A stretch of 64,000 nucleotides of DNA from Streptomyces griseoluteus. GTDB lineage: Bacteria; Actinomycetota; Actinomycetes; Streptomycetales; Streptomycetaceae. The position numbers were made by a program, and so were the translations under genes. The notes below the pieces were generated by a model, which worked only from the letters and a program-made list of their open reading frames with translations, searched no databases and was not told the DNA's origin. The stretch lies in NCBI GenBank assembly GCA_000717735.1, contig JOBE01000001.1, positions 62,001 through 126,000 of the forward strand. The letters run 5' to 3'. Shown one piece after another: positions 1 to 10,233 of this stretch; the stretch's first letter is position 1, and the number at the start of each line of letters is the position of its first letter.

Positions 1-410
1 AGGTGCAGGTTCTTGAGGATCAGGAAGAGCGGGATGATCACCAGGACGAAGGGGAAGGCCTGGCTGATCACGACCCAGCCGGTGGCGGCCGAGGCGAGCC
101 TGCCCCGGTGGCGGGCCGTCACGTAGGCGAGCGGGGTGGCGACGGCGACCGCGATGAGGGCGGCGGAGACGGCGGCGATCAGGCTGTTCGCGGCGGCCCT
201 GAGCAGCGGCTGTTCGTCGAAGGCCTGCCGGAAGTTGCCGAGCGTGGGGTCCTCGGGGATCCAGGTGGGGTGGAGCGAGGCCAGCTCGGGGGCGGGCTTG
301 AAGGCGGTGGAGATCAGCCAGAGGAAGGGGAAGGCGAGGAAGACCAGGTACGCGAGGAGGGCGAGGTACTGGCCGATCCGCGCGGGTCTGCTCGTCCGGA
401 GGGCGCTCAC
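1..410 (-). CDS. Carbohydrate ABC transporter permease, MalG type (partial)
   Basis: Inner-membrane permease of a sugar ABC importer, the second of two partner permeases. Only the first 136 residues are in the window; the 3' end lies beyond base 1. I translated it by hand from a GTG at 410-408. A short basic N-terminus is followed by a membrane span at about residues 15-37 with a typical MalG phrase (LWLISTAFK), then a periplasmic segment and a second span near 75-97. The start overlaps the stop of the upstream permease by four bases (GTGA), so the two are translationally coupled. The solute-binding protein and the sugar cannot be told from here. Confidence 0.85.
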   Translation of the reverse strand, partial: MSALRTSRPARIGQYLALLAYLVFLAFPFLWLISTAFKPAPELASLHPTWIPEDPTLGNFRQAFDEQPLLRAAANSLIAAVSAALIAVAVATPLAYVTARHRGRLASAATGWVVISQAFPFVLVIIPLFLILKNLH

Positions 411-1351
411 CGGTCCTGGTCCCCTTTCAGCCGGCGTACGAGGGAGAGGGCGATGAGCACCGAGACGGCGGCGATCATCACGCAGCCCATCGCGGCGGCG
501 TAGCCGAACTGTCCGTAGCGGAAGGCCTCTTCGTAGGCGAAGAGCATGGGGAGCCGGGTGCGGCCGCCGGGTCCGCCGCTGGTGAGCACGTAGACGAGGG
601 CGAAGGAGTTGAAGTTCCAGATGAGGTTGAGGGCGGTGATGGCGAGGGCGACCGGTCGGAGTGCGGGCCAGGTGACGGTGCGGAAGCGGCGCCAGGCTCC
701 GGCGCCGTCGAGGGCGGCGGCCTCATGGAGTTCGCGCGGGGTGTTCTGGAGGCCGGCGAGGAGGGCGACGGTGGTCTGCGGCATGCCGGCCCAGACCCCG
801 ACGACGATGACGGCGGGGAGTGCGGTGGCGAGCCCGGAGAGCCAGTCGTGGCCCTCGCCGAGGCCGAGGTTCCGGAGGGTCTCGTTGAGGATGCCGGCGT
901 CGGGGTTGTAGACCAGCCGCCACATGATGCCGACGACGACCTCGGGCATCGCCCAGGGGACGATCGCGAGGGCCCGTGCCAGCCAGCGGAAGCGGAGCTT
1001 CTGGTTGAGCAGGAGGGCCAGGCCGAGGGCGAGGAGGAACTGCGGGACGGTCACCCCGACGGCCCAGACCACGCCGATGCGGAACGAGTCCCAGAAGAGG
1101 GTGTCGTGCAGCAGGTCCTGGAAGTTGAGGGTGCCCACCCACCGGGTGGCCTGGGTGCGGCCGGACTGGGCGTCGGTGAAGGCGAGCGCGATGCCGTAGA
1201 GCAGCGGGCCGACGCTGACGACCAGGATGGGCAGGAGCGCGGGGAGCACCAGGAACCAGGCGCCGAAGTCGGGGCCCCGGGGTCGTGACGAGCGGACGGT
1301 GCGCGGTGTCCGCGTCCCGTCCGGCCGCTTCGTCGCGGTCGCCGAGCTCAT
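407..1351 (-). CDS. Carbohydrate ABC transporter permease, MalF type
   Basis: Inner-membrane permease, 314 aa, of a CUT1-type sugar importer. A basic cytoplasmic N-terminus (1-30) leads to a first span at 31-59, then several further spans. The cytoplasmic coupling loop carries the EAA motif (EAAALDGAG, about 210-218) that docks on the ATPase. The start is the ATG at 1351 (MSSATATKRP), preceded by a GGGGG box; an upstream in-frame extension to 1477 is basic and lacks such a site. It overlaps the downstream MalG-type gene by four bases. Family assignment is firm, substrate unknown. Confidence 0.9.
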   Translation of the reverse strand: MSSATATKRPDGTRTPRTVRSSRPRGPDFGAWFLVLPALLPILVVSVGPLLYGIALAFTDAQSGRTQATRWVGTLNFQDLLHDTLFWDSFRIGVVWAVGVTVPQFLLALGLALLLNQKLRFRWLARALAIVPWAMPEVVVGIMWRLVYNPDAGILNETLRNLGLGEGHDWLSGLATALPAVIVVGVWAGMPQTTVALLAGLQNTPRELHEAAALDGAGAWRRFRTVTWPALRPVALAITALNLIWNFNSFALVYVLTSGGPGGRTRLPMLFAYEEAFRYGQFGYAAAMGCVMIAAVSVLIALSLVRRLKGDQDR

Positions 1352-1391
1352 CGATCCGACCCCCGTCCGCTGCTTCCGCCGCCGTGGGAAC

Positions 1392-1411
1392 CCCGTCATG
1401 GTCCTGACGGG
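1392..1411. promoter_or_regulatory. Inverted repeat between the permease operon and the APH-like gene
   Basis: A perfect 7-bp inverted repeat (CCCGTCA / TGACGGG, 6-bp spacer) sits in the 143-bp divergent gap, 41 bp upstream of the malF-type start. It could be an operator for a sugar-responsive repressor or a hairpin. It is not a recognised consensus, so the role is a guess. Confidence 0.3.
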
Positions 1412-1494
1412 TCGTCGGGCCGTCAAGGCGGCCTGCGCGGTGAGCTGCGCGGATGCGAGACTTTGGCTCAAACGCACAGGTGAGGGAGAGGTCG

Positions 1495-2352
1495 ATGGAC
1501 GAGGCGCGGGCGCGGGAGATCGTGGCGGCGGCGGGGCTGCCGGTCGCGGAGGCGCGGCTGCTCGCCCTCGGGGAGAACGCGGTCTTCGCCGTGGGCGGTC
1601 TTGCGGTGAAGGTGGGCCGGGACGCGGAGCTGTTCGAGCGGGCCGAGCGGGAGCTGGCCCTCGCCGGCTGGCTCGCCGAGGCCGGGGTCCCCGCGGTGCG
1701 GGCCGCCGAGGGGAAGCCGCGTCTGGTCGAGGGGCATCCGGTGACCTTCTGGCACCGGCTGCCCGGGGCGGTGCGGCCCACGGAGCCCCGTGATCTCGCC
1801 CCGCTGCTGCGGGCCGTGCACGCCCTGCCGGAGCCGGTGGGGTTCACGCTGCCCCGCCGTGAGCTGCTCGGCGGGGTCGAGCGGTGGCTGCGGCTCGCGG
1901 GGGACGCGATCGACCCGGCGGACGCGGCCTTCCTGCGGGAGCGACGCGACTCCTTCGCCCCGGCGGCGGCTGTCCTGACCCCGCACCTGCCGCCGGGCCC
2001 GATCCACGGTGACGCCCTCCCCCGGAACGTCCACGTCGGCCCTGAGGGGCCGGTCCTGGTGGACCTGGAGACGTTCTCCTCGGACCTGCGCGAGCACGAT
2101 CTGGTGGTGCTGGCGCTCTCGCGTGACCGGTACGGCCTCGATCCGGCCGCGTACGAGGCGTTCACGGAGGCGTACGGCTGGGACGCCCGGGAGTGGGAGG
2201 GGTGCGCGGTGCTGCGGGGGGCGCGGGAGACGGCGAGCTGTGCGTGGGTGGCGCAGCACGCGCCGGCGAACCCGAAGGCCCTGGCCGAATTCGAGCGGCG
2301 GGTGGCATCGCTGCGGGACGGCGATCCCGAGGTGCGCTGGTACCCGTTCTGA
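1495..2352 (+). CDS. APH-fold phosphotransferase family protein
   Basis: A 285-aa protein with the aminoglycoside phosphotransferase/choline kinase fold. Visible motifs are AVKV (probable ATP-binding Lys39), the catalytic loop HGDALPRN (171-178, with D173 and N178) and the metal-binding segment LVDLE around D190, which replaces the common IDWE. The start at ATG 1495 follows a strong GAGGGAGAGG box; a longer frame opens at 1453 without one. It is divergent from the sugar permeases and followed 46 bp later by a hydrolase gene on the same strand. The family phosphorylates antibiotics, sugars or small amines; nothing here shows the substrate or resistance. Confidence 0.8.
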   Translation: MDEARAREIVAAAGLPVAEARLLALGENAVFAVGGLAVKVGRDAELFERAERELALAGWLAEAGVPAVRAAEGKPRLVEGHPVTFWHRLPGAVRPTEPRDLAPLLRAVHALPEPVGFTLPRRELLGGVERWLRLAGDAIDPADAAFLRERRDSFAPAAAVLTPHLPPGPIHGDALPRNVHVGPEGPVLVDLETFSSDLREHDLVVLALSRDRYGLDPAAYEAFTEAYGWDAREWEGCAVLRGARETASCAWVAQHAPANPKALAEFERRVASLRDGDPEVRWYPF

Positions 2353-2398
2353 CATCATGATCCACGGCCGAACCGTCAGGATCGACCGGGGTGTCGTC

Positions 2399-3223
2399 AT
2401 GCGCGTGGAACTGTCCGGGGTGACGCTCGACGTCGAGGTGAGCGGTGAGGGACCGGCCGTGCTGCTCGTCCACGGCTTTCCCGACAGCCACCGGCTGTGG
2501 CGGCACCAGGTCCCGGCCCTCACGGCGGCGGGCTTCCGGTGTGTGACCCCCACGCTGCGGGGTTTCGGTGCCTCGGACCGTCCCGAGGGCGGTCCGGAGG
2601 CGTACCACCCGGCGAAGCACGTGGGCGACCTGCTCGAACTGCTGGCCCGCCTGGAGATCGACCGCTTCCATGTGGTCGGGCACGACTGGGGGTCGGGAGT
2701 GGCGCAGGGTCTCGCGCAGTTCGTGCCGGACCGGGTGGCGAGCGCGACGCTCATGTCCGTGGGCGCCATCGCGGCCATCCTCGGCGCCGGCTGGGAGCAG
2801 CGGCAGCGTCTGTGGCACGTGCCGATGTTCCAGCACGAGGGCCTGTCCGAGGAGTGGCTCTCCCGCGAGGACTTCGCGAACCTGCGCGAGATGCTCGGCG
2901 AACACCCGGACGTGGAGGCGGTCCTGGAGCCGCTGCGCGCTCCGGGCGCGCTGACCGCCGCCCTGAACACCTACCGGGCCGGGCTGCCGATCGAGGCCCA
3001 GCCGGCCGCACCGCCGGTGCTTCCTCCGCTGTCCGTCCCGGTCATGGGCGTCTGGTCCACCGGCGACCGCTTCCTCACCGAGCGGCAGATGACGGACACC
3101 GGCGCGCACGTGTCGGGTCCCCGGCGCTACGAGCGCGTGGAGGACGCGGGGCACTGGTTCCCGCTGGACCAGCCGGAGAAGGTGAACGAGCTGCTGCTCT
3201 CGTTCCTCAAGGAGAACGGCTAG
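2399..3223 (+). CDS. Alpha/beta hydrolase, epoxide hydrolase-like
   Basis: A 274-aa cytosolic hydrolase. The oxyanion-hole motif HGFPDS is at 25-30. The nucleophile elbow GHDWGSG carries Asp (D96) rather than Ser, as in epoxide hydrolases and haloalkane dehalogenases, and the catalytic His lies in AGHWF (H252). D223 (TGDRF) is a candidate acid residue. The start is ATG 2399 after a GGGGTG box. The stop overlaps the convergent exonuclease stop by four bases. Epoxide hydrolase is the likeliest class; the true substrate is not evident. Confidence 0.85.
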   Translation: MRVELSGVTLDVEVSGEGPAVLLVHGFPDSHRLWRHQVPALTAAGFRCVTPTLRGFGASDRPEGGPEAYHPAKHVGDLLELLARLEIDRFHVVGHDWGSGVAQGLAQFVPDRVASATLMSVGAIAAILGAGWEQRQRLWHVPMFQHEGLSEEWLSREDFANLREMLGEHPDVEAVLEPLRAPGALTAALNTYRAGLPIEAQPAAPPVLPPLSVPVMGVWSTGDRFLTERQMTDTGAHVSGPRRYERVEDAGHWFPLDQPEKVNELLLSFLKENG

Positions 3224-3942
3224 GAAGGGACCGGGACGGCGTCGCGCAGGGGCCAGACGGGGTCGACGACGGCCTCCGTGTCGCCCTTGCGACGCAGGAA
3301 GGCCTGGAAGTTCTCGGCCCAGGCGCGGTACCAGACGATCTGCCGCTCGTGGAGTTCGGCCGGGTGCATGGCGGCGACCTCGGGGTGCCGCTCGGCTATC
3401 GCGACGGCGACCCGGACGGCGGCGAGCGCGTCGGCGGCGGCCTGGTGGGCGGCTTCGAGGACCACCCCGTACTCGCCGCAGACCGCTTCCAGGGTCCGCT
3501 TGCCGCGCCGGTAGCGGTCGACGGCACGGTCGATGGTGTACGGGTCGACGACGGGTCCGATGCCGGTGCCGCCGAGCCGCTCGCTCAGCGAGGGCAGTCC
3601 GTGGCGGCGCAGCTCGGCGGAGAGGAGCGTCAGGTCGAAGGAGGCGTTGTACGCCACGACCGGCACGCCCTGCTTCCAGTACCCGGTCAGGGTCTCCGCG
3701 ATCTCGTCGGCGACCTCCCGGACCGGGCGGCCCTCGGCGGCGGCCCGCTCGCTGCTGATGCCGTGGATGGCGGAGGCCTGTTCGGGGATGCGGATGCCGG
3801 GGTCGGCGAGCCAGTCGCGCTGCCGTACGACCCGTCCCTCGTGGACGGCGACGATCGAGGCCGTCACGATCCGGGCCTCCAGCGGATCGGTGCCGGTGGT
3901 CTCCAGGTCGAAGCCGACCAGTGTCTCCCCATGCCAAGCCAT
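3220..3942 (-). CDS. DEDDh 3'-5' exonuclease (DnaQ-like)
   Basis: A 240-aa single-domain exonuclease of the DnaQ/epsilon family. The metal-binding residues are visible: FDLET (D12, E14), YNASFD (D103) and the Exo III segment AAHQAAAD (H166, D171). The family cuts single-stranded DNA or RNA from the 3' end with two metal ions, but stand-alone proteins like this are not necessarily the replicative proofreader. ATG 3942 has an excellent AAGGAGG box; the frame extends upstream to 3990 without support. It is convergent with the hydrolase gene. Confidence 0.88.
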   Translation of the reverse strand: MAWHGETLVGFDLETTGTDPLEARIVTASIVAVHEGRVVRQRDWLADPGIRIPEQASAIHGISSERAAAEGRPVREVADEIAETLTGYWKQGVPVVAYNASFDLTLLSAELRRHGLPSLSERLGGTGIGPVVDPYTIDRAVDRYRRGKRTLEAVCGEYGVVLEAAHQAAADALAAVRVAVAIAERHPEVAAMHPAELHERQIVWYRAWAENFQAFLRRKGDTEAVVDPVWPLRDAVPVPS

Positions 3943-4008
3943 CGGGTCCTCCTTACGTGATCTCCCCCGTGGTGCTGACCACCCTCGCACGGGCCACTGA
4001 CAACGGGT

Positions 4009-5292
4009 TCAGGAGACGGGTCGGGAGTCGAGCCAGACGGATTCGAACTCTTCCCGGTATGTCTCGAAAAGTCCGTGATCGCCGTCGTGGTTGCCCTGCC
4101 CGTGCCGCACCACGTTCCGCCCGCCGCCGCGCAGTACGAGGACGGGGGCCTCCATGCCCCGGGCCCGGCGCAGGTAGGACTGGACGACGCCGACCCCGTC
4201 CGGCCCGTCGCCGTCCACCAGGTAGGCGGTGAAGCGGGGGGTCTCGTCGAAGACGTGGATCTGGAAGGCGCCCGGATCGCGGAGCTTGGAGCGGACCCGG
4301 CGCATGTGCAGGATGTTCATCTCGACGGAGCGGCTCAGCTCGCCCTTCTTGAGGCCGAGTTCGCGCTCGCGGCGCTTGACCGCGCTGCTCGCCGGGTTGA
4401 GGAACAGGAGCCGGGTCCTGCAGCCGGACTCGGCGAGCCGGACCATGCGCCGGCCGGAGAAGTTCTGCACGAGCAGATTGAGACCTATGCCGGTGGCGTC
4501 GAGTCGGCGCGCGCCGCCGAAGAGGTCCTCGGCGGGCAGCTGCCGCTGGAGCCGCACCCGGTCGGGATGGACGGAGACCACGTCCGCGTACCGGTCGCCG
4601 ACGAGGTCCTCGACCGCGTCCACGGGCAGCCGGTCGGCGGACGGCACCCCGGCGCCGCTGCCGAGGATCTCCAGGATGCGGGCGGAGGCCCGCTCGGACT
4701 GGGCGAGCACGGTCAGCGAGAGGGCCCGGTTGCGGGAGACCACGTTCCGCGTGACCTCCAGTTCGTCGAGGGCGAGCTCGACCTCGCGCCGGTCGTCGAA
4801 GTAGGGCTCGAAGCAGGGCCAGTGCTGGACCATCAGCTCGCGCAGCTGCGGCAGCGTGAGGAAGCTGAGGACGTTGTCGTCGGCCGGGTCGAGGAGGTAG
4901 CCCTTGCGGCGCGACACCTCGCGCACGGCGACGGCGCGCTGCACCCACTCCTGGCCCGCCGGGCCGGCCGCGGCCACGACCCACTCCTCGCCGTGCACCG
5001 GTTCGTACACGGGCCGCAGGACGGCGGCGACCACGGCGCGGAGCCGCTGTTCGACGAGGTTCAGCCAGATGTAGGCCCGCCCCGCGCGCTGGGCGCGGGT
5101 GCGGACCTCGCTCCAGGCCTCGGCGTCCCAGTCGATCTCGGCCCCGATCTCCACCGGCCGGGCGACGGTGACCGTGCCCGGCGGCACGGCGCCCGGCGGG
5201 GCGACCGCGCCGGGCGGCGCCTCGGCGGAGTCCGCCGGGCCCCCCTCACGGCCCGCATCTCCTGGGGGCAGCTCCAGACCTCCCGAGCTCAC
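4009..5292 (-). CDS. SAV2148-family HEPN domain-containing protein
   Basis: A 427-aa protein that I recognise as the streptomycete SAV2148-type family, annotated elsewhere as HEPN-domain. A low-complexity Pro/Ala/Gly segment (about 15-50) precedes a helical domain containing AYIWLNLVEQRLRAVV, which fits a HEPN helix. The C-terminal half has LLFLNPASSAVKRRERELGL, reminiscent of phospholipase-D-like or nucleotide-binding folds, but I cannot prove that. HEPN proteins are often RNases; a canonical R-x4-6-H motif was not located. The GTG start at 5292 follows an AGAAGGCGG box; the open frame extends to 5604 with non-coding-looking sequence. Confidence 0.75.
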   Translation of the reverse strand: MSSGGLELPPGDAGREGGPADSAEAPPGAVAPPGAVPPGTVTVARPVEIGAEIDWDAEAWSEVRTRAQRAGRAYIWLNLVEQRLRAVVAAVLRPVYEPVHGEEWVVAAAGPAGQEWVQRAVAVREVSRRKGYLLDPADDNVLSFLTLPQLRELMVQHWPCFEPYFDDRREVELALDELEVTRNVVSRNRALSLTVLAQSERASARILEILGSGAGVPSADRLPVDAVEDLVGDRYADVVSVHPDRVRLQRQLPAEDLFGGARRLDATGIGLNLLVQNFSGRRMVRLAESGCRTRLLFLNPASSAVKRRERELGLKKGELSRSVEMNILHMRRVRSKLRDPGAFQIHVFDETPRFTAYLVDGDGPDGVGVVQSYLRRARGMEAPVLVLRGGGRNVVRHGQGNHDGDHGLFETYREEFESVWLDSRPVS

Positions 5293-5402
5293 CCGCGCAC
5301 CGCCTTCTGCTCCTGGACGCCCGTGTCGACCGGTCCGACAACGATCAAGGAAGGGTACTCCGCGAGCGGGAGGCGGTGCAGCAGGATCGTCAGGCTGCTT
5401 GC

Positions 5403-6740
5403 TCAACTCCCCAGATCGGGCTGTCCGTTCTGGGAGGCGAGATCGGGCGGAGTGAGCGGATTCATAGCGGTTACGTCCCTGGGGGCGAGCTGGAAGCCCT
5501 GCCAGTGGACCGGCATCGGCTGCTGGTCCTCGTCCCGGGCGATGTGGTGGAACCCGATGTTGACCCAGACCGACGGCTTGGTCAGGGTCTCGCCGTTGAC
5601 CCACTTGTCCACGCTGTCACCGGCGTTGGGGGCGCAGTCGCCGATGTTGTTGCTGGCGAACTTCTCGCAGGCGCGTGCCTGGGTGAAGTACACGTCGTGC
5701 TTGGTGAAGCCGCGCCCGGCGTGGGTGTCGGTGTGGCCGGGGGCGATCTCGTACGAGCGGGCGTGGCCGTCGGCGTTCTTGCCGGTGCCGCTGACCACCC
5801 GCCACCAGCGCATGTTCTTCGCGTCTCCGGCGAGTTCCTTGGTGACGACGGTGCGCTTGGTCTTCACGGTCGGTCCGCCGCCGTTGGCGGGCGGCGCGGT
5901 GACGGTGGAGTCGAACTGCTCGATCCGGTCCTTGGTGGAGCCGTCGAGGCCGAAGTCGAGCTTCCAGAAGACGTTGTGGGCGTGGCTGGTGGCGTAGGAG
6001 CGGGCGCCCTTGCCGATGGGCCAGCCGCGGCCGTCGGTGGCGTTGTAGTCGACGGGCGAGAGGCTGCCGGTGGCTCCGACGTTGGCGGCTATGGTGCCGT
6101 CGGCGGAGAACCGCCACTCGGAGATGTACTCGTACCAGCCGACCTTGTTGACGGTGTAGACGAGCAGGTCCTTGCCCTGGGCCTGCCAGACCTTGGTGCC
6201 GTTGTCGCTGGCCATGCGGTACGCGTGGCCACGCGCCCGCGTGGTGGTGCACAGGCCCTTGATCTGGCCGACCTCGGGCACCTTGACGGTGGTGACGGCG
6301 CCGCCGGGGCACTCGAAGGGCTTGAGGTTCTGCAGGCCCCAGCCGAAGCCCGCGCCCGTGAGGTCGTCGTACTCCGCCGCACCGTCGTCGTAGGGCACGT
6401 GGATCTGGGCGAGCCGGGCGCTGGCGAGGACCTTGATGGGGGCCGCGGCGCCGCGCGGCTGGAAGGTGACCTTGTCGAGCGTGAGCCCGGCGTCGGTGTC
6501 GTAGCGCCAGCACATGCGCCAGGTCGTGCCGCCGTCGAGCTTCTGCGTGATGCGGTGCGCGGGGGAACAGTCCGGCGGCGCCTGGACCACCGGTCGTGCC
6601 GGGGTCGGCGGGCGGGGCGCGGAGGGGGCGGCGGTGGCCCCGGTCGCGGGGCCCGCCGCGGCCGTGGCGGTGCCGAGGAGGGCGGCCGCGGTCAGGACGG
6701 CGCCCCGCCTGCGGGCGCGCCGGTGCAGCTGGATGGGCAT
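5403..6740 (-). CDS. Secreted copper amine oxidase family protein
   Basis: A 445-aa exported protein. A basic signal peptide (1-38, hydrophobic core AVLTAAALLGTATAAAG) precedes a catalytic-domain-like region. Copper ligands expected for the family are present: H253-A-H255 and a third His in FHHIARDED (398/399). A candidate catalytic-base Asp (D125/D126) lies before GFGWG. The cofactor site reads W-Y-E-Y (202-205) where the family signature is N-Y-[DE]-Y, so the tyrosine is kept but its Asn partner is not. It is shorter than typical bacterial enzymes (about 640 aa) because the N-terminal accessory domains are missing. It lies 55 bp downstream of the collagen-like gene, probably one operon. Confidence 0.8.
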   Translation of the reverse strand: MPIQLHRRARRRGAVLTAAALLGTATAAAGPATGATAAPSAPRPPTPARPVVQAPPDCSPAHRITQKLDGGTTWRMCWRYDTDAGLTLDKVTFQPRGAAAPIKVLASARLAQIHVPYDDGAAEYDDLTGAGFGWGLQNLKPFECPGGAVTTVKVPEVGQIKGLCTTTRARGHAYRMASDNGTKVWQAQGKDLLVYTVNKVGWYEYISEWRFSADGTIAANVGATGSLSPVDYNATDGRGWPIGKGARSYATSHAHNVFWKLDFGLDGSTKDRIEQFDSTVTAPPANGGGPTVKTKRTVVTKELAGDAKNMRWWRVVSGTGKNADGHARSYEIAPGHTDTHAGRGFTKHDVYFTQARACEKFASNNIGDCAPNAGDSVDKWVNGETLTKPSVWVNIGFHHIARDEDQQPMPVHWQGFQLAPRDVTAMNPLTPPDLASQNGQPDLGS

Positions 6741-6795
6741 GTGTACGTACTCCCTCGTACGGAGTGGGGCAGGAGAGGACCGGTGGCGGCGGTGG

Positions 6796-7665
6796 TCAGC
6801 CGACGCGGGTGACGGTCCTCGCGGAGAGGTCGACGATCAGGTTCCGGGTGTCGATCCAGGCCCCGTTGAGGACCTTGGTGACGAGCCGGACGCAGCGGTG
6901 CTCGCCGCAGCGGGCGAGCTGTCCGGGCACGTTCTTCTCGCGGTAGGTGCGGTAGACGTCGCCGTTGAACCACAGCTGCGCGGTGGAGGTGAGCTTGTTG
7001 CCGGTGGCGTCCTGGTAGTCCTCCTTGACGCCCTTGCCGAGCGGGCTCGCGAGGATGAGTTCCAGGGCCTCGCGCAGCTCCTCGGGGTGGGCGGAGGGCT
7101 GGACCCCGCGCTGCGAGCCCGACTTCTCGACCTTCCCGGTGTCGAGGTTGACGGTCCGGATGATCAGCTCGTCCCGCGCGTAGTCGTAGAGGCGGACCTC
7201 GGCACGGCGTGTCGGGTCCCCTTCCACCGGGTCCGCGAGGTCGGTGCCCAGGTGCTGCGGCCCCCGGCCGCCCTCGACGTCCTGCTGGGCGGTGGCGCCG
7301 GGCGGGGTCAGCGCCAGCGTCCCGGCCCGTGCGAGCTCGTCGTCGGTGAGCGGGTCGCTGCCCACTCCCTTCTTCCCCTCGGCCGCCGCGGGGACCACGG
7401 TCGCCGGCGGCGGTGCGGCGCCGGTGGCCGCGGCCCCGGCCTCCCCCTGGCCGGTCGCGCCGGCGGACGTGCCCCCTGCCGACGTACCGGCGCCCCCTGT
7501 GGCTCCGGCCGCCCCCGCGGTTCCGGCGGTTCCGGCCGGTCCGGCGGCCCCGTTCGCTCCCGCCGGGCCCGGCAGGCTGATCGCGACGGCGACGGCGGTC
7601 CCCGTCACCGCCATGGCCGCTCCGGCCACCACCTTCCCCAGGTGGCGACGCGCTATTTCGTACAC
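6796..7665 (-). CDS. Membrane-anchored protein with collagen-like Gly-X-Y segment
   Basis: About 289 aa. The N-terminus (VYEIARRHLGK) is followed by one hydrophobic span that anchors it or acts as an uncleaved signal. Immediately after comes a run of ten Gly-X-Y triplets rich in Ala, Thr and Pro (about residues 33-62), then a Gly/Ala/Ser linker and a globular C-terminal domain of unknown fold. The GTG at 7665 has a GAGGGGGAAGT box; a GTG at 7701 would add 12 residues. It is directly upstream of the copper amine oxidase, so both are probably made together and act outside the membrane. I do not recognise the C-terminal domain. Confidence 0.65.
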   Translation of the reverse strand: MYEIARRHLGKVVAGAAMAVTGTAVAVAISLPGPAGANGAAGPAGTAGTAGAAGATGGAGTSAGGTSAGATGQGEAGAAATGAAPPPATVVPAAAEGKKGVGSDPLTDDELARAGTLALTPPGATAQQDVEGGRGPQHLGTDLADPVEGDPTRRAEVRLYDYARDELIIRTVNLDTGKVEKSGSQRGVQPSAHPEELREALELILASPLGKGVKEDYQDATGNKLTSTAQLWFNGDVYRTYREKNVPGQLARCGEHRCVRLVTKVLNGAWIDTRNLIVDLSARTVTRVG

Positions 7666-7803
7666 ACTTCCCCCTCTTTCCCCCTCTTGGTCTGCGGTCA
7701 CCCGGTAGGACGGGGCGAAGTCCTAGGAGGTTGCCCCTCTTTCGGGCAGGATCTGGCCGAAGAACACCACCAAAACCCGGACAGAAGAGGAAGAGTCGTA
7801 TCC

Positions 7804-9924
<2,121 letters not shown>

Positions 9925-10080
9925 GCTCCCGTACGGGAGTGCTCACCCGTACCGACCAGGACAGCGGCGCGCAGGCCACGGCCGCCCCCACCGCCACCGC
10001 GAAGGCGGCGGGGGCGCCGTGGTGTTCGGCGAGGCGTCCCGAGACGGCCGGGCCGTCGCGCCGCGCAGGGCGTACGCCGA
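9925..10080 (-). pseudogene. Remnant of an MFS transporter C-terminus
   Basis: The 309-bp gap between glgX and treY holds no intact gene. On the minus strand, translation by hand gives GPAVSGRLAEHHGAPAAF followed by a hydrophobic helix rich in Val and Ala ending near base 9930, the pattern of the last helix of a major facilitator. A better matching upstream phrase (SAYALRGAT) is in another frame, so at least one frameshift separates them. No start or ribosome site is left. The remainder to 10233 shows no feature apart from the treY start region. The identification rests on pattern only. Confidence 0.4.
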
Positions 10081-10233
10081 TCCGGGCAGGCGCGTCCGTT
10101 CGGCGGCACCCGATCGGGTGGACCTGGAGGGTTCCGGAGGGCGGTGACCGCGACGGCGCCGGCGACGCGACGCACCCGAACGGGTGCAGGGGGCGATGAC
10201 ACAGAAGCCCTCCGGCCGGGTACGTACGTTCGC

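Noticed and set aside
723..2165. Minus-strand frame of 480 codons
   Set aside because: Shadow of the APH-like gene and malF gene; composition is Ser/Arg/Pro-rich without any family motif.
1495..2352. Aminoglycoside resistance gene
   Set aside because: Only the fold-level APH motifs are present; this fold covers many unrelated kinases.
4075..5997. Plus-strand frame of 640 codons
   Set aside because: Antisense to the HEPN and amine oxidase genes, Gly/Val/Asp-rich typical of a shadow frame.
6514..7803. N-terminal extension of glgX by 430 codons
   Set aside because: It runs opposite the collagen-like gene and lacks any glucan-enzyme similarity; the conserved GlgX start is at 7804 with a ribosome site.
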